Source: an uncultured Eubacteriales bacterium
Lineage (GTDB): Bacteria; Bacillota; Clostridia; Oscillospirales; Oscillospiraceae
Reading direction: 5' to 3'
Assembly: GCA_900550585.1 (NCBI GenBank)
Contig: URST01000004.1
Location: 1-59,532, forward strand
Length of the DNA stretch: 59,532 nucleotides
The notes below the pieces were generated by a model. That model did no database searches. It was not told the origin of the DNA and saw only the letters and a program-made list of their open reading frames with translations. How positions within the stretch are numbered: position 1 is the first letter of the stretch; each line of letters begins with the position of its first letter. The position numbers were made by a program, and so were the translations under genes. This document shows positions 59,412 through 59,532 of this stretch, one piece after another.

Positions 59412-59532
59412 TTTGCTCCTCCTCAAGATAGAACTGTTTCAGATGGTTCCACTCGCAGTCCGGATAATGCCTGCGTTGGCAGACCAGACAATTGGTGGTA
59501 CAGCATTCCTCCAGCCAACATGTACGGCATGT
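59401..59532 (-). CDS. Partial Cys-rich small protein
   Basis: The C-terminal 43 residues are visible: CRTCWLEECCTTNCLVCQRR, then HYPDCEWNHLKQFYLEEEQN and a stop at 59401. Seven cysteines in about 26 residues suggest metal binding. The stop overlaps the start of the following small gene, which supports both being real and co-translated. The N-terminus lies beyond the window. Function unknown. Confidence 0.5.
   Translation of the reverse strand, partial: TCRTCWLEECCTTNCLVCQRRHYPDCEWNHLKQFYLEEEQNGN

Larger units (their letters stand above)
59071..59532. mobile_element. Putative end of an inserted element within spoVAD
   Basis: From about 59071 to the window end the DNA no longer encodes SpoVAD and is visibly richer in A+T. 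It begins with GTAAGTGTTAAGCTTACACC, an imperfect inverted repeat, followed by TATAAT. It then has a hairpin terminator at 59197-59235 and two small overlapping minus-strand ORFs of a kind common in integrative elements. The other end and any integrase lie outside the window. Confidence 0.55.

Overview
The window looks like chromosomal DNA of a high-GC, spore-forming gut Firmicute of the class Clostridia, most likely the Oscillospiraceae/Ruminococcaceae lineage. The basis is an alpha/beta-type small acid-soluble spore protein, a spoVAD gene, a T-box leader on trpS, the two-subunit GlgC/GlgD glycogen system, NfnAB, ThrH in place of ThrB, and small Clostridia families (DUF6472, DUF896). No phylogeny was computed, so the genus is left open. 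There are no rRNA or tRNA genes and no CRISPR array.

Layout. 1-875: 5' part of trpS (minus strand) with a complete T-box leader and promoter. 876-9320: radical SAM protein, SSB-like protein, MATE transporter with DUF6472 protein, MscS channel with an InlB-type repeat protein, bactofilin, a LemA-like membrane protein, and a LytTR response regulator/GHKL sensor kinase pair. 9333-11823: clostripain-type lipoprotein and a spore SASP. 11871-25824: three very large secreted proteins on the minus strand, together a cohesin/dockerin surface assembly (dockerin-tipped giant beta-solenoid, wall- or membrane-anchored cohesin protein, multi-cohesin scaffold with its own dockerin). 25825-26300: hairpin-rich leader and terminator. 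26304-31383: DUF308 protein, TetR regulator, nfnAB, Crp/Fnr regulator with a PAP2 phosphatase. 31592-34505: divergent trigger-factor-like chaperone and oligopeptide-binding lipoprotein. 34603-39184: asd-lysC facing thrC-thrH, an aspartate-to-threonine unit. 39240-48619: DEAD-box helicase, then the glycogen operon glgB-glgC-glgD-glgA-glgP. 48830-52828: ABC exporter, YlmH, DUF896 and XpaC-like genes. 52932-54023: sirtuin and ArsC-like protein. 54105-57190: zinc-ribbon protein, NhaC antiporter and CDF transporter. 57332-58347: azlCD. 58444-59532: spoVAD broken off after about 209 codons by AT-richer DNA carrying small mobile-element-like ORFs.

The most interesting signals are: (1) the cohesin/dockerin cluster, which has no visible glycoside hydrolase; (2) a matched pair of 22-bp-spaced direct repeats, placed almost identically upstream of the LemA-like gene and the clostripain gene that flank the LytTR/GHKL system, a likely LytTR operator; (3) spoVAD interrupted at a highly conserved motif, possibly a skin-like element removed during sporulation. 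All calls come from reading the sequence and recalling protein families; no database search was run.
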